Positions 49,801 through 61,094 are shown, numbered from the stretch's first letter. The stretch: DNA of 64,000 nt from Cristatella mucedo (GCA_009760855.2 WPIO01000029.1:1999501-2063500); one strand, 5' to 3'. The notes: generated by a model from the letters alone, not told the origin. A program made the numbers and translations.

Positions 49801-52800
49801 CACTGCCACGTGAGACATCACGAAATGCAACAAAAATGCCTGTGAAAACCAAGGCACTTTTAAGTAGGTTGAACAGCATCATCTGCACAGCTATGAATAG
49901 CTGATGCATCCCTGTCTGCAACTCCACAAAGACTATGTTGGTGTTACGCAGAAGAGTTCTTCTCTTTCACAAGCAGAGCATGCCGTTTTGCTAAATGGCT
50001 GCCGCTAAATGATTCTCGCCGTGCATAAGTGTTTTGGCCCAGTTTTTTGGATAGACGTTGGCTCAGTCAAGCTTCCCAGTGCTTGAGCCCGAGTCAGGCC
50101 TTCAATCCCTTCACCTGTCTGTTAGCTTTTTCATAATTAGCCAGGCTTACTGCCTCGAGGCATCATATAGATTTATTTTAACAGTGCAGTTTTAGCTTCG
50201 CCGACAATCATTTTTAGCCCTATCGGAAATCAATCTTAGCCCTGTCGCCAATCATAATACGCAATCTCCTACTGCTTGCACGAGACGGGTTTGTGCAGAG
50301 ACCCGGCCCTCGCATTATTTTGTAGCACGTGACATGAGTCGGTGCTTGTTTTCATTGCATACGGTAATCAGAACCTCTATTAACAACCTTTGCAACAAGT
50401 GTAAGTGCCTAGAAAGAGATTGAGTTCTCTGAGGGTGCTATATCATGTATTATTATCATAGTTTTGTATAGCACACTCACAGCCTAAGCAGCTTTCGATA
50501 CGCATTCGGTAGCCAACAGATTAGTTAGACTGCCATCCAAAAGTTTCTACGCACCTGGTCCACTACTCTGAGTTCGGTTGTTGCTAATGCTCGTACTTGA
50601 GTAAGTCACGCTACACCAATTATTAAATTGTAGCAATCCCTCAATATAACTTTGGCCATTTTCACAGTTGGCTACGTTTGGCTTAGTGACAGCAACCCAG
50701 TCAGTGGCTCCCTTGTAAACAGATAGGCAGGTATGATTACGTGACAGTTCACCACCCTCTTGGAGGCCATCCAGCAGAACCTATTTTGGTACGTTTCATC
50801 AACGACGATGCCTCAGCCAATGATGAGCTAAGGTACTCGGATGTCTCCTTCAACTGTTGGAGCTAGCCCGTGCCACACTGACACTCCATACTCTACCAGA
50901 ACATGGTGCCAATTGCAAAGCTTTCTGAAGGTAGAAGAGCGGTTTTAATGTCACTCCACGGAGATGTCAATTCAAGCCGAGGAATGGCGAGGCGCTGAAG
51001 ATCTATGAATGCACTGTTTGGAACATTATTAGGACACATCTGGTAGTCGAGAGGCACTGACCTGCTAGGGTCACCCTTCAGTAATTTCTCCGAGGGAGGA
51101 CCGGCTCCTAAAAAGCGTGGCTCTGAAGAAGAGGTTTGCGACTGCTGAAATGCACTGTTAGAATATCTACCAACCTATCAGAATGGTCGTAAGCCAAAAT
51201 ACCGTGAGCAGATGGCTTAATGAACAAGGACTGAATGCAATGGGTGGGTAAGTGCCAGCCATTGTTGACTGCGCAGCACAAAAAGCAAGGCTGGATTTTG
51301 CTCGCCGATACCAGCACTGGACAGCTGCACAGCACAGCAGAGTGCTGTGGACCGATGAGTTCAGTTTCAATCTCTTAAGCTGGGACAAGTGGATGAAGTA
51401 CTTTCACCAGCGTATGGGTGAAGCTTACATTGACGGTTGTCTCCAAAAGACCGTGAAATTCGGTAATTAAAGTGTAACGGTATGGCTTGCTTCCCAACTA
51501 CCGGTGTCGGGCGTCTGTGCAGGATTTAAAGGAATCATGAATTATTAATAGAATGTCTAACTCAACATTTTGCAGAATTTTGGCTTGCCATCTGCTTTTG
51601 CTCTTCACGGCTCGATTTCTGTTGGTATCATGACAACGATCCGAAGCACACTGCTGTGGTGGTGAAAGAGTTTCTCACAGACCCTGCCGATTAGGCTTTC
51701 AGCCAATTGAGGTCATGCAGTGGCTAAGCCGAAGCCAAGACTTGAATCCAATATTACACCTGTAACATTAAATCGACCGTACTCTTAACGTTCAGGTTTA
51801 TCTGGCGCATGCAATTCGATCAGTTTCTTTGAGGTTTTAAAAGGTTGCTGTGCCTCAAATTTCTCGAGAAATGTGCCGGAAGCTGGTTGAGTAAATGCCG
51901 AGGTAACTGGGTGAATTTATCAAAAATCATCGTTCCTCGAATAGTCATTGATTGTACCAAATAAATTACGTGTAATTATATATTTCTTAGCTAGTCTGCA
52001 TAATACAACCTGGTTTTATATCCGATCTAAATCGTATTTTTAGTATAAAAAAGTGTTCTAGTAGCACTTTCGTAGAAACTTTACACGGGCAGTGTAGATG
52101 CACCAAAACAGATCATGCCTATTTCTCTTTAGCAACACGGTTGGAACCAGCCGACGGGAAACAAGAGTCAAGTATACACCCCACGAGAAAGAGTGCACAC
52201 GTTCAATCACGATGGTTGAGCGACAGGTTTCCACCAAAACTTCAAACATTGATGAAAATTAGGAAGAAAAATACGCATGGAAGTATGCAGGCACTGGCTG
52301 AGCAAAAGCAGAATAGCTAAGATAAAATCGGCATACAAACTTTTCTGGCCATCGATTGTGGTGGCATCCTGTCCTCCTAGATAGCCACTTGCTTCGTCAG
52401 ACTGACCATGACAGTGTGCAACCTAAAGAAACAGCAGGAATCCTACATCAGGAGTTATATCTTTTTTTATCAAGCAAATACCACTAAACAAACCTAACAG
52501 CAATATAAGACACCAAGCGAACATAGGGATCCACTGACATCCATAGCGACAGGTTTGAGACAAACACGGCCAATATGATGTAGCTGGCATGCGAGGCTAC
52601 CTAGTGCATGCCATGACTCGTAGCACTTATAAGCTGCATGCTATAAACACTTGTACATGCTATTATGCAGGAGCTCGTGCCATACACAACAACCAAGATT
52701 AAACGGTCAAGATCAACTTGGTCGAGATCACGCTAGGCACTCAGCATAATGAGAAGACTTAAAGCGAACGAGATCTTGATGGGTGCCGCAGAGAACAGGC

Positions 52801-55800
52801 AAGAAGCTGTCTATAGCTGTGAGCCAAATACGATTCCCACGGCATAGCTGAGGCAAGCATCTCACTTGTTCATAACGAAGCTCACCTACCACAAACTGTA
52901 ATTAGCAGGAAACAGCCAGGGCAAGTGCACCAGCATGCAGCATTGTTGCAATTGCAACCGAATATGTTCCATGCGGTATCGTCAGGATAGCTATTCATTA
53001 CATCACTACCCCCTTACTGTCTGTAGTTGTTGCCTGAACATGAGCAGCTGTTGAGCACGATCCGATGGACAACTGAGCCAATATACCCCAATCAAAAGAG
53101 AATTGCTCTGTGCTCCTGCATCGGTGTCACAATCAACATTGACAATGTCCCCGATTCAAGATTGACATCGGCTGGCCAAGCTAACTTTTCTTTTAAATGC
53201 CTGTTCAGGCTGGCAGAAGACGTGGTGTACTTCTCCAAACAACTACAGTCGACTTTGCTTATAAGAATAAGTTAAGGCCAGAAAATAGGCATTCTTATAT
53301 GCGGAGTATTCCCATATCCTCATATGGGAATACTTCGGATTCCCACATGGGACTAAGAACTGCTATTCTTATAAGCAGAGTATTCTTATATGCAGAATCG
53401 ACAGTAATCCCACTAGTGAGTACATATAAAGCTCACATTGAAGTGCATATGGTAGCCGCAATTTATTGTAGTGCTCTTAAGCTTCGACCCCTCCTGAAAA
53501 CTACAACCAGTCATCTGTTCGCGACAGTACAATGAGTACTGTTACTGCATGGCCCTTGCACCTTGACAGTAATGGGCTATTACCAAAGCACTTAGCACTA
53601 TTGCAAAATAAGCAGCTTCATTACTGCACTACTTATTTGGAGGACAACGCTTGAAAGCGAGTAAGCTAGTATGCATGTGTAAACGCACATAACATCCCCT
53701 GTATCTGTGCACTAGCTTGTGTTCACTACACCTCAGCACCTTCTGCCACAAACTGATCAGGTTTTGACAATGGTCATGATAATCAGATTACTCATGGCAA
53801 GTCTAGGCCTTTCATACAGCTTACCATAACGATAACAGCTTGGCAGCTCCATCGAACACGGAAATTATGGCACGGCTCGGCCGTGGCAAAGTTTCGATGG
53901 CAACATGTTACGGCTGCCTCCAAGTGCCTACGAGTCAGAGGGTTATGTTAACGTAGTCAGCCTCACGAAAAAGTATTAGCATGTTGTTGCAACTGACAGG
54001 AACATAAAGCACGAAAATGAGCGAAAACGCCTGCACTAGGATCGAGACATGGCTGATTACAAATCTAAATTGAACATGAAAGAGCAGCAAAAGTACAATC
54101 ATAATCAATGTGAGAGAAAAGACAAAGCAAGAGAAACCATGCTAAAAATGAGAAAATAAGTTTCAGCACCAAGCTTACTCATTAAAAGTTTCCAGTGGAA
54201 TGGAGTCAATCGACACGGAATTCTCCAAGCTGCCAAATCTGGCCCTATAAGCAAATAAATAAATCCTAGCTGATTAAACAGCCTATTTTTGTATAGCGAC
54301 AGAAGAGCCTTTACGGCTATCACCACCGCTTGCAACAGTGATAAAGAATCGCCCACTGCAGGAATCAAACCCACGACCTCGGGACCGAGGTCGTGAAAGC
54401 AACCACTTTACCTAGTGCGCCATCACGGCTCACAATCACATGGCTCACAAAGCAGGGTTTTGATGCCAAATATCAAGAAAGGCAGTTTTAACACACAATG
54501 CAGCTCAATCGACCTTGGCAGCAGGGATCGATAAGGCTAATTGCCCAGGCAAACAAAAAGTGCAGCTTTGAGTCATAAGAGCTCAAAAAGTCAGAGACAA
54601 AGGCTGATCAAGCTTTTCATCGAAGCTAAGGTGGGCTCTATACTGAAATAATAATTAATAAAATGAGACAGCTAGTCTTCTGGCTTCTAGCTGTACAAGA
54701 ATGAACAGTGACTTAGACACAATGCGTTATGATCCGACTTCCAAGAAAAGATGTTGCAACATCAGCTCGTGTCTGTAAGGTCGTTTGCACCGGCAGCATG
54801 GCAAGCACTTGGACCTCACAAGGAAAGATTATATCGGCATACTCTTTCTGTGGCCGAAAGACACTGACGAACATAGCTCGTTGAGTTCTCACATGGGCTA
54901 AATACTTTGTTTAAACCAGCATCCTGATGCAAGTCTGTACCAACATGGCTTAAACAAGATGATGCTCTTCGGGCAGCACAAGAGCACACTCAGACAGCCA
55001 ACATCAACTATGTGGCTATGTGTGTTCTGATAGTCCTGTGTTGCTTCTGAGCAGCGATTGTATAGCCACGAACAAAAAAGAACTAAATCACAGCCATACG
55101 GTCAAAGTCTATCAGCAAGTTATCATAAAGTTACAGCAGGGCAATAGAAATAGTTGAAGCATGCAGTAGGATCAGAAGTTGACCAATAAGTAACTAGCGA
55201 TGGCAGCAATCTAAGAAAACAAGTACTCTCCTTGCACTGTCAATCTTTATTTTTTTAATGCAAAGCGATGCTTTACGGCTCTGACTACTAGAATCTGACA
55301 TGATCATATTACGTATCACTAGCTGGGGCACTCACCTGTTTTCTATCTGATGGTTGCCTCCTGCGTCTGAGCGCTCAGCAATGCTGTGTACCTGCTTTAA
55401 CAGAAAAATCAGACAGGCATTCGAATTGCTCTCAGCACATACAAATACTGGGCACACTAGTCCATACCATCGGCTATGTAAATCGTTCTTACCGAGCACA
55501 ACCAGCACCCAGGAAAAAAAACTCGGGCCACCACAAATCTTCTAGTGTTCTCAAAACTTACCTAGCTAGGCTAGTTACCTAGTCATTCAGCACTTACTGA
55601 TCATCGGGTCAAACTTCCTCAAAGCTGAGTAGTCCAACTGGCAGGTGCATCATTGTACCCAGGACTGTTGTGGTTGCTACGGTGAGCCCAAGAGATGCAA
55701 GTAAATAACCATGACTGGGGCTAGGAGTATAATGGGGAAATCTGCATCATGTGAGTAAGTCTGGTCCCAAAAATGAGGCTATTTGGACATTTTGGACAAG

Positions 55801-58800
55801 ACAAATTTCGACCAAGTAAACACAGCAAATGAGTATTCTGCTGATAAGTCAGCCTAACAGTAGAAATGCCACTGAATTATACAAAAGCATAAATCAAAGC
55901 AAATATTTCTTACCGCTGGCAACTGTGCATGATGAAGAGGTTCGCCCAGAGCACTGGCTTGCTTGTTCAACCACATTACTTTATACATGTTGAGTGTCTG
56001 TCCTTTGTATCTAATCTAAAACAAATCAAGAATAAGCCATCAACAAATGGCTTGGACTGCTGAAGACGCAGTAAAAATAACTGAAAAGTCAATGACAGTT
56101 GTATGTGCATCTTCATATACTGTCATCACTAAAGGCTGTAGTAATTCGTAACCTAATTCTGAAAAAATCTCTACTTATTAGTGCAGCTTCTCTGGCATTA
56201 AAAGAGCGGCCACAGACAACTAATAACATATTGATAGCTAATGGCAAGATCGGGTATAACAGTGGCAGTCAGGGAACGGGCATTCCGAGCCATGTAATCA
56301 GAGAGAAGCTTAATAGCAATCACAGCTTGGATATTTGGTCAATGCACTAGTAGGAAGAACGTAGCAAGAAAAAGTCACAATGCAGCAGTCATGCTGCAGA
56401 CATCACGATCGCAATCCCGGCACACAGCAGTGGAAAAAACACAAAAGCATAGGCTTAGTGCAATGCCCATGTAAGCTGCTCCTCCACTATGGAGACAATG
56501 GAGATCAGCAAGTTGGAATCATGTGCAGGGACAGCCAAATGCAAACTGCTGTAGTGTGTTGCTGCTGGATTACTGCCCAAAAAATCTGTTAAGCTCCATG
56601 GAATGCAATTGCTCAAGAAGCAAACGAAAAGCACGCCTGGCAGCTAAGAAAGGCCTGGACTCGTGTGACATGGGTAAGCCCTCGATTTGAGTTGCAGCAG
56701 CTTGGACCGACCGATCAAAGTCTCAGCCTTCGTACTCCAAGAGCCGAACAGACCGATAAAAGGCCTCTGCCGTGAGATTATAAGCAGAACAATTCTCCAG
56801 TCGAATATGAAATAGTCCAGCAGCCATTTGTTATCTGGGCCAGTCCTATACGGATTGAGCTCTCAAGACTACATTCTATTGTTAGCAACACAGTGCTAAG
56901 AGTCTTTGCTTTAAATGAGCATTAACATTCTCAAACCAAATGCGGGTTTACTGGCTGCATGCAGGTGTTTTTAATTGCAATCATGTGCCAATCTGAAACC
57001 TGGCGACCGGACCGGACCTCACGACTGGAGCCACATCCTGAGTTTACGCAGGTTCGAGCAGGTGAGGATAACTTCACAGAAACTGCGGTACGTATGATGT
57101 CAGCTTACTAAAGGCAGCAGCAGCTGACAAACGACAGAGGGCATAGCTTGTCCACAATAGAGCATCCCCCACAGTTGGCCAGCACCTCGAAGGTACCTAG
57201 ATACATGCGACCAGTGATCGGATGCTGCATGCCACACATATCCACATATCCTACCGTCCCCCAGCCGCAACCCGAGACTTTAGTCGCGGGGTTCACTTGC
57301 TTCTTGCAGTGCATGACCCAAGCACTAGGCGATGGAAACGTCTCAGCTGAGTCACACGGCTGAATATGTCCATTGCCAAGCAAATCTGCAGAGAAGCGCC
57401 TACCCTACAACAAAGATGAACAAGTGGTCGATTGGATGGTGCTGTACAGCAATTACAACCGTGTGAAACATCAAGCATGGACTTTAATACCAGTCCTTCA
57501 ACATTACACCACGACATTTTCACACCTACAGTTATAATATGCTCTAGGAAGTAAGACAGCAAACGGCCAGATATTCACCAGCACCAACGTGGTGCCATTT
57601 GTCCAGGCTGCCGAGTCTATCGTCGCCTTGTCTTACTTGATTCTTCTCATTAGAATGAGAACAATATATGAAACCACTATTGTATCTGCACATTCAAGCC
57701 AATCTCATCCAAAGATAAATGGAAGATGGAAAGATAGGTTCACTAATGTCACCATAGGCTCAATGACATGGCTAAATGACAGAAAGTTGAACTGATCTCC
57801 GATAAATTGGCAAGGGCTGACTGACGTCAGCTTTGGGCTCTTGTTCACTGTTAGACAACACCAAACACTAGGTATATCAATTCAGTACTGAAATAATCTC
57901 AATAACTTTCTTCAAGTGATCTGTTTTAAAATACAGAATGGAAAGATTGTCGACTGTAAGGTGTTACTAGGTTCACTATATATCGACAACTTTCCCAAAC
58001 AGACTATACTTAGACATGCCATATTCGTGAGTCCTGCATTATTTTTCTAACTTATTTTTTGCATCACCACACATTTTAATGTAGCCTGATTATTGCAAGA
58101 ATTCCACTAACAAAGTGCCGTTTTAAGGTGCCGATTTGAAAAGCAGCTGTGGATAACAGGAACTGCCAGATGCCAGAATGGAATTAGCTGCTGCTGCTGC
58201 AATAAAAAACTATGCTTCTAACTCTTCAGTTTTTTATTATTCAGACCCCCCCCCCCTGGCGATTGCCACTGGTTCTATGCCCTTCGTTGGCCTCATCAAA
58301 ATCAGAGTACACCCTAAATTTTACCCCAAACCATGTGTAGCAACAACCGAGTGAGCAGTCGTGACTGGGTTACAGTGCGGATTAGCTATACACTGGTCTG
58401 GCTTGTAATGATACCACCAGTAAGGCTGCGTAGCATCAATGACAACAATAAGATCACCTCAGATAGAATTTTAGAGGCCACACACAGAACCAATACTACA
58501 TGAGCAGGATCAGCAACTGGTCCAGGTAAAGCCGAACATCAACTTCGTTAAGAACCTGAGTATAGTAATTTGCTTCCAACCATATTGAAATACAATCTCA
58601 ATACTTGTGACAACAGTTACTAGCAGATAACAGGGGTGACCACGACCCTGCTTCTTCTCAAAGATACTCCAACTTCGGCCGGCAATGGCAGCTATGTGAG
58701 CCTTTAGCTAAAAGAGGCACCAATTTTGTGATACAGCTAGCCAATATCAAGTCAATAGAGTTTCCCTCACTAACCAGCAATGGGCTGAAAACCTGATTTC

Positions 58801-59429
58801 CTCTGGCACATGCCATGCACCAAAGCATCGCCCCACCTCCCGGAGGTGATGAGTAATACACATCTCCAGCAGCTCCTTAAAACTCTCAAGCTTAGTATTA
58901 ACCATATTCAACACAGACATCCTACCAACACACTTATCCACATCAATACAGTACTCACAGATATTACTGCTACTGCTCAGCTTCTGCTTCCACTCTCCCC
59001 CCAGGCACTAGCCTAAAAAGATTTTAATACTCACGACCACGATGGCTAACATGACAATTTGATCATGCCGAGAACTACCTTGAAGAGGATGATGATTAAT
59101 AATTGTGTACTGAATAGAATCACTGTGGAATCGGCAGAGCAGACAACTCAAAAGATAGCACGATCATTGGCTAGGATCAGACTGATAGCCCTAGGCAATG
59201 CCAACAAACCCAAGCAAGGTTCAACATTGTATAAAATTAGTAAGTTGTAGTTGAATACCATGTACTTGATGGTCAGTGCCATAGGCTCTGGCTGAAGAAT
59301 GCCTTCACGAATCAGAAGATCGAGGGTCACGCTTTTACCAAGCTTTCTGTTCGTGAATGTGACATCATTGCTTGATGCAGCAGAAGAGGCTTCCAGTGCC
59401 TCAATGTCACTACCATCATTTGCCTCCAT
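39327..59429 (-). CDS. MPND: MPND-like protein: RAMA domain plus MPN/JAMM domain
   Basis: MPN domain-containing proteins of this type pair a RAMA domain, thought to read modified adenine in DNA, with an MPN (JAMM) domain related to the zinc deubiquitinases. Supported exons: 59259-59429, 57255-57385, 55914-56015, 55336-55394, 54179-54244, 53825-53927, 52341-52422, 45707-45982, 41999-42075 and 39327-39449. Phases agree from 57385 through 41999. Missing or unsettled are a very short exon between 59259 and 57385 (phase 0 in, 1 out) and the exons between 41999 and 39449. RAMA covers exons 1-4 of this list; MPN covers 53825 to about 41999. The JAMM metal ligands are present but the motif is altered. 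The gene lies in the same orientation upstream of MED15 and its introns are rich in transposons. Confidence 0.85.
39690..39826 (-). CDS. MPND: Probable MPND exon near the C-terminus, limits uncertain
   Basis: An open stretch encodes LTSFASVYAFEIIMELQY and then NLALMSWHG, which resembles the helix DILHEMMLLVEFY of human MPND. The acceptor may be at 39826 (CTGAG) or about 20 nt upstream (AAACAG). No donor is clearly best: candidates lie near 39700. Support is similarity in pattern and order only. Confidence 0.45.
40095..40195. repeat. AT-rich tract
   Basis: Irregular TATAT and ATAATA repeats in the MPND 3' part. Confidence 0.85.
41779..41806 (-). CDS. Possible small MPND exon
   Basis: A 28-nt stretch with acceptor GGCTGCAG and donor GTAGGC, encoding PIYKHLAIH in phase 0 in, 1 out. 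It fits the phase of the upstream exon but has no clear homology. A longer version starting at 41834 would need a different phase. Confidence 0.25.
41999..42075 (-). CDS. MPND: MPND exon, end of the MPN domain
   Basis: The acceptor is TTGCTGCAG and the donor GTAGGT after a run of A. It encodes TENFFIKDEDFSRRFQ and CFYVSEEKK, in the position of the SPYxxxN...I.CFWV strand after the JAMM helix. Phase 1 in matches the preceding exon. Confidence 0.8.
42076..45706. other. MPND intron, mostly unique
   Basis: Contains the CA/GA tract at 43809-43955 and a permuted inverted repeat at 45306-45384. No exon with fitting phase is needed here. Confidence 0.6.
43809..43955. repeat. (CA)n followed by GA-rich tract
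   Basis: About 29 CA units, then interrupted GA, in an MPND intron. Confidence 0.97.
45707..45982 (-). CDS. MPND: MPND exon with the JAMM metal-binding motif
   Basis: The acceptor is CCTTTGCAG and the donor GTGCGT. It encodes LIIQKAFPFAKAG, LRVCGWYHSHSYS, CPTLYDVECQLRFQ and CCVISPYLTH. HSH and the Asp of TLYD supply the metal ligands. Compared with the usual HxH-x7-SxxD, the spacing is ten residues and Thr replaces Ser. An alternative acceptor at 45968 would drop part of the central strand and break the phase with the previous exon. Confidence 0.92.
46915..48840 (-). mobile_element. CR1/L2-like LINE, 5'-truncated, with reverse-transcriptase domain
   Basis: This is the longest LINE copy. On the minus strand it encodes NYRPVSLLPFLSKTLERV, LDLSAAFDTIDH, YGVPQGSVLGPVLF and FYADDTQLY, the finger and palm motifs of a non-LTR reverse transcriptase including the catalytic DD. 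The C-terminal part carries DLHWLPVKQRID and DRTFSSYAPKAWNSLP. Frames are broken near 47980 and 48520 and around 47420, so it is not active as it stands. The 3' end has the family hairpin and (ATT)n. It sits in an MPND intron. Confidence 0.9.
48841..50394. other. MPND intron, no clear feature
   Basis: A short tandem array of a 27-bp unit around AATCATTTTTAGCCCTATCG lies near 50190-50260. Nothing else recognised. Confidence 0.5.
50395..50465 (+). mobile_element. LINE 3' tail scrap
   Basis: AGTGCCTAGAAAGAGATTGA and GTTCTCTGAGGGTGCTATAT, the family hairpin, then a short ATT run. Confidence 0.6.
50880..51960 (+). pseudogene. Dead Tc1/mariner transposase
   Basis: Frames with many stops read VSRWLNEQGLNAMG, AAQKARLDFARRYQHW, RVLWTDEFSF, WYHDNDPKHTA and SRSQDLNPI, which are the DNA-binding end and the three DDE/D-region motifs of Tc1-like transposases. 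At least five frameshifts or stops break it. I could not find terminal inverted repeats by eye. It lies in an MPND intron. Confidence 0.85.
52341..52422 (-). CDS. MPND: MPND exon with the JAMM glutamate (EASGYLGG)
   Basis: The acceptor is GTTTCTTTAG and the donor GTTTGT. It encodes VAHCHGQSDEASGYLGG, matching the DxHSHxxxxEVxGLLGG segment. The Glu of DEASGYLGG is in the position of the JAMM catalytic glutamate. It ends in phase 1. Confidence 0.88.
53246..53404. mobile_element. Pogo/Tigger-like MITE with TA target duplication
   Basis: 159 bp flanked by TA on both sides. The ends are CAGTCGACTTTGCTTATAAG and, reversed, CTGTCGATTCTGCATATAAG, about 24-bp imperfect terminal inverted repeats. CAGTCGA at the end and TA duplication are typical of pogo/Tigger elements. 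It contains an internal 12-bp hairpin. No coding capacity. Confidence 0.7.
53825..53927 (-). CDS. MPND: MPND exon, first strands of the MPN domain
   Basis: The acceptor is TGACTCGTAG and the donor GTAAGC. The end encodes NFRVRWSCQAVIVM, matching the VxVSSxVLLLM strand that opens MPN domains. Phase 0 out joins the next exon directly. Confidence 0.82.
54179..54244 (-). CDS. MPND: MPND linker exon next to a SINE
   Basis: The acceptor is TTGCTTATAG and the donor GTAAGC. It encodes ARFGSLENSVSIDSIPLETF, a linker with no domain I recognise. Its phases (2 in, 2 out) join the flanking exons. The upstream intron end is occupied by a same-strand SINE. Confidence 0.72.
54250..54434 (-). mobile_element. 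tRNA-derived SINE, family 1, abutting an MPND splice acceptor
   Basis: Same family. Its (ATTT)n tail ends only a few bases before the TTATAG acceptor of the MPND exon at 54244, on the same strand, so the branch and pyrimidine region of that intron is SINE sequence. Confidence 0.85.
55336..55394 (-). CDS. MPND: MPND linker exon with tandem NAGNAG acceptor
   Basis: Encodes QVHSIAERSDAGGNHQIEN, with no recognised domain. The donor is a perfect GTGAGT. The acceptor reads AAAGCAG, so splicing may start at 55394 or 55391, with or without the first Gln. Phase 2 out fits the next exon. Confidence 0.72.
55914..56015 (-). CDS. MPND: MPND exon, end of RAMA domain
   Basis: The acceptor is TTTGTTTTAG and the donor GTAAGA, phase 0 at both ends. 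It encodes IRYKGQTLNMYKVMWLNK, matching the VRYRGQKLDQYK...WL end of the MPND RAMA domain. Confidence 0.9.
57255..57385 (-). CDS. MPND: MPND RAMA-domain core exon
   Basis: The acceptor is CTTCTCTGCAG and the donor GTAGGA. It encodes LLGNGHIQ, then SPSAWVMHCKKQVNP and SGCGWGT. The SPSAW...CK..VNP...SGCGW pattern is the signature of the RAMA domain of MPND. It needs one base from a preceding exon, so a short exon upstream is implied. Confidence 0.92.
57386..59258. other. MPND intron(s) expected to hold a very short exon
   Basis: Exons 59259-59429 (phase 0 out) and 57255-57385 (phase 1 in) cannot join directly. The family predicts a short exon of about 16-19 nt (GKxFxxD). I could not identify it. 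Confidence 0.5.
59259..59429 (-). CDS. MPND: MPND first coding exon (start of RAMA domain)
   Basis: Starts at an ATG and encodes an acidic, Ser/Ala-rich lead (MEANDGSDIEALEASS), then VTLDLLIREGILQPEP and LTIKYM, the opening strands of a RAMA domain. A strong acceptor (CTCCCTGTTAG) ends 10 nt upstream of the ATG, so the exon probably starts at 59439 with a spliced 5' UTR. The donor ATG|GTATTC is in phase 0. Confidence 0.82.
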
Positions 59430-59439
59430 TGCACAAGCC

Positions 59440-60237
59440 CTAACAGGGAGTGAAAACAGCCAACTTGTAGCTATTGTTCGACAATACAAATATGCGCAAT
59501 TAAGGCTACAATCATCACGGCTACACATATACGGCATACATAGCAAAGAAATTTCTGACCAACCTCAAAACATTACCGCTAGCAGTGAGAAACATATACA
59601 AACAATCACTTCCAAAGGCTGCAGCATACATACACTGTACGATATTATGCAGCCGTGTGATGCCTGCTCAGCAGCACCACTATCATTACATTCCCGTGGA
59701 AATGATATAGTTACAAACTGATGAATGTTAAAAGCTGAAGCTGGAGTATGCACAGCAGTTTACAAAGTCGTAGGAGGATAAAATTACTGTGTGAAAGGCA
59801 TAAAAATGGCGACAAAAAAGTCACGAACATACGACAAATGTGACAGCATCCAAAAAAAGCGCACGAGTGGGTGGAGAACATAAAGATGGAAGGAAAAGCC
59901 AGCCGAAATAAACACATAGCCGAGATAAGGAGTACAAGAGTACACGAAATGAGAGCTGAGTACACGTACCAGAACTGGAATTAGCTGGAAAATATGTAAA
60001 TATGTATGCATATAATATCTAATATATATATACTATATAATATGTAAATATAAATATAATAAATACAAAAATATGAAAAGAGTTCATACACAATCGACCA
60101 AAGGAGCCAAAAATGCCAATTAGCAAGGATGCAAACAACTCAGAAATAAGCCATACCTGAGTAGCCTTATGGCAAATATTTTTTTCACCGTAAGTAGTTA
60201 AAGAGCGTGAAAGGGAAATTAGATGCAGCAGAAGCAT
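59440..60237. other. MPND upstream region
   Basis: Likely 5' UTR intron. AT-rich at 60005-60065. The CpG-richer stretches at 61.4-61.6 and 62.4-62.6 kb could hold the first exon, but nothing proves it. Confidence 0.35.
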
Positions 60238-60425
60238 ATGAGCCGTAATGGCTCACTAGGTAAGGCGGTTGCTTTTCACGACCTCGGCCCCGAGGTCGTG
60301 GGTTCGAATTTTGTGGTGGGCGATCCTTTATTGCTACTGCAAGCGGAGGTGATAGCCATAAAGGCTCTTCTGTCACTATACAAAAAGAGGCTGTTAAATC
60401 AGCTATTATTATTATTATTATTATC
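60238..60425 (+). mobile_element. tRNA-derived SINE, family 1
   Basis: GAGCCGTAATGGCTCACTAG head, B box GGGTTCGAATTT, body GGCTCTTCTGTCACTATACA, tail (ATT)n. Confidence 0.85.
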
Positions 60426-61094
60426 ATGAGGCTAAACAGCTCAGCCTTCTAGGCACAGCACAAAAGGAATCTAGCTTTTACAAGATTACCTTATGTCAGC
60501 TCCAAGTATGCAGGCTGGGCAGCATAGTTTGTATAGCCATGATGTGGCCTATGCTGAATTTCCGAAGTAATTCATTACATGACAACTGGAAGTTTTCACC
60601 CCAACCCACATATTTGATGGAATCTAAAGTCTGCATAGGACATTATCAGCATACTAGAAACTAAGGAAGTAGTGTGAAGTTGTTGTGCGACCACTGGTAA
60701 ATACCGTAGGGAATACCGTGGATAAAATTAAAAATCCAGGGTAATTAACTCACATAGCAGGTTCCTCTACTCCTCAAGACAAGACGAGTGGTCACTAGAG
60801 GTCGCTAGTCTCCTTTGTTGAGTCTATCTGCTTGGAAGAGTCTCTCCAGCACTATTCTTCAAATTTTCAGTCTTCGGGTGCAAGGGGGATACCCTGATTG
60901 AGTATATAAAGTCACTGCTGATACCAGAATCATCCGGGGCAACAAGCAGGGGGTTATAACATCTACTAAGCCGGCAGCAGTGAACGGACACATCGGCCAT
61001 TGGGCCCGGATCCAGTTAGCAAGGTCGCGCGTCTGTTTCAAGAAATATCCGCAGCGGCCAAGTCCACGCGCCTTTTTCCATGACACATTCTGAC

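Noticed and set aside
51108-51388. Minus-strand ORFs opposite the transposase
   Set aside because: They are shadows of the Tc1/mariner relic on the plus strand.
54105-54374. An 89-codon minus-strand ORF
   Set aside because: It is a readthrough of the SINE into the MPND exon in the wrong frame.
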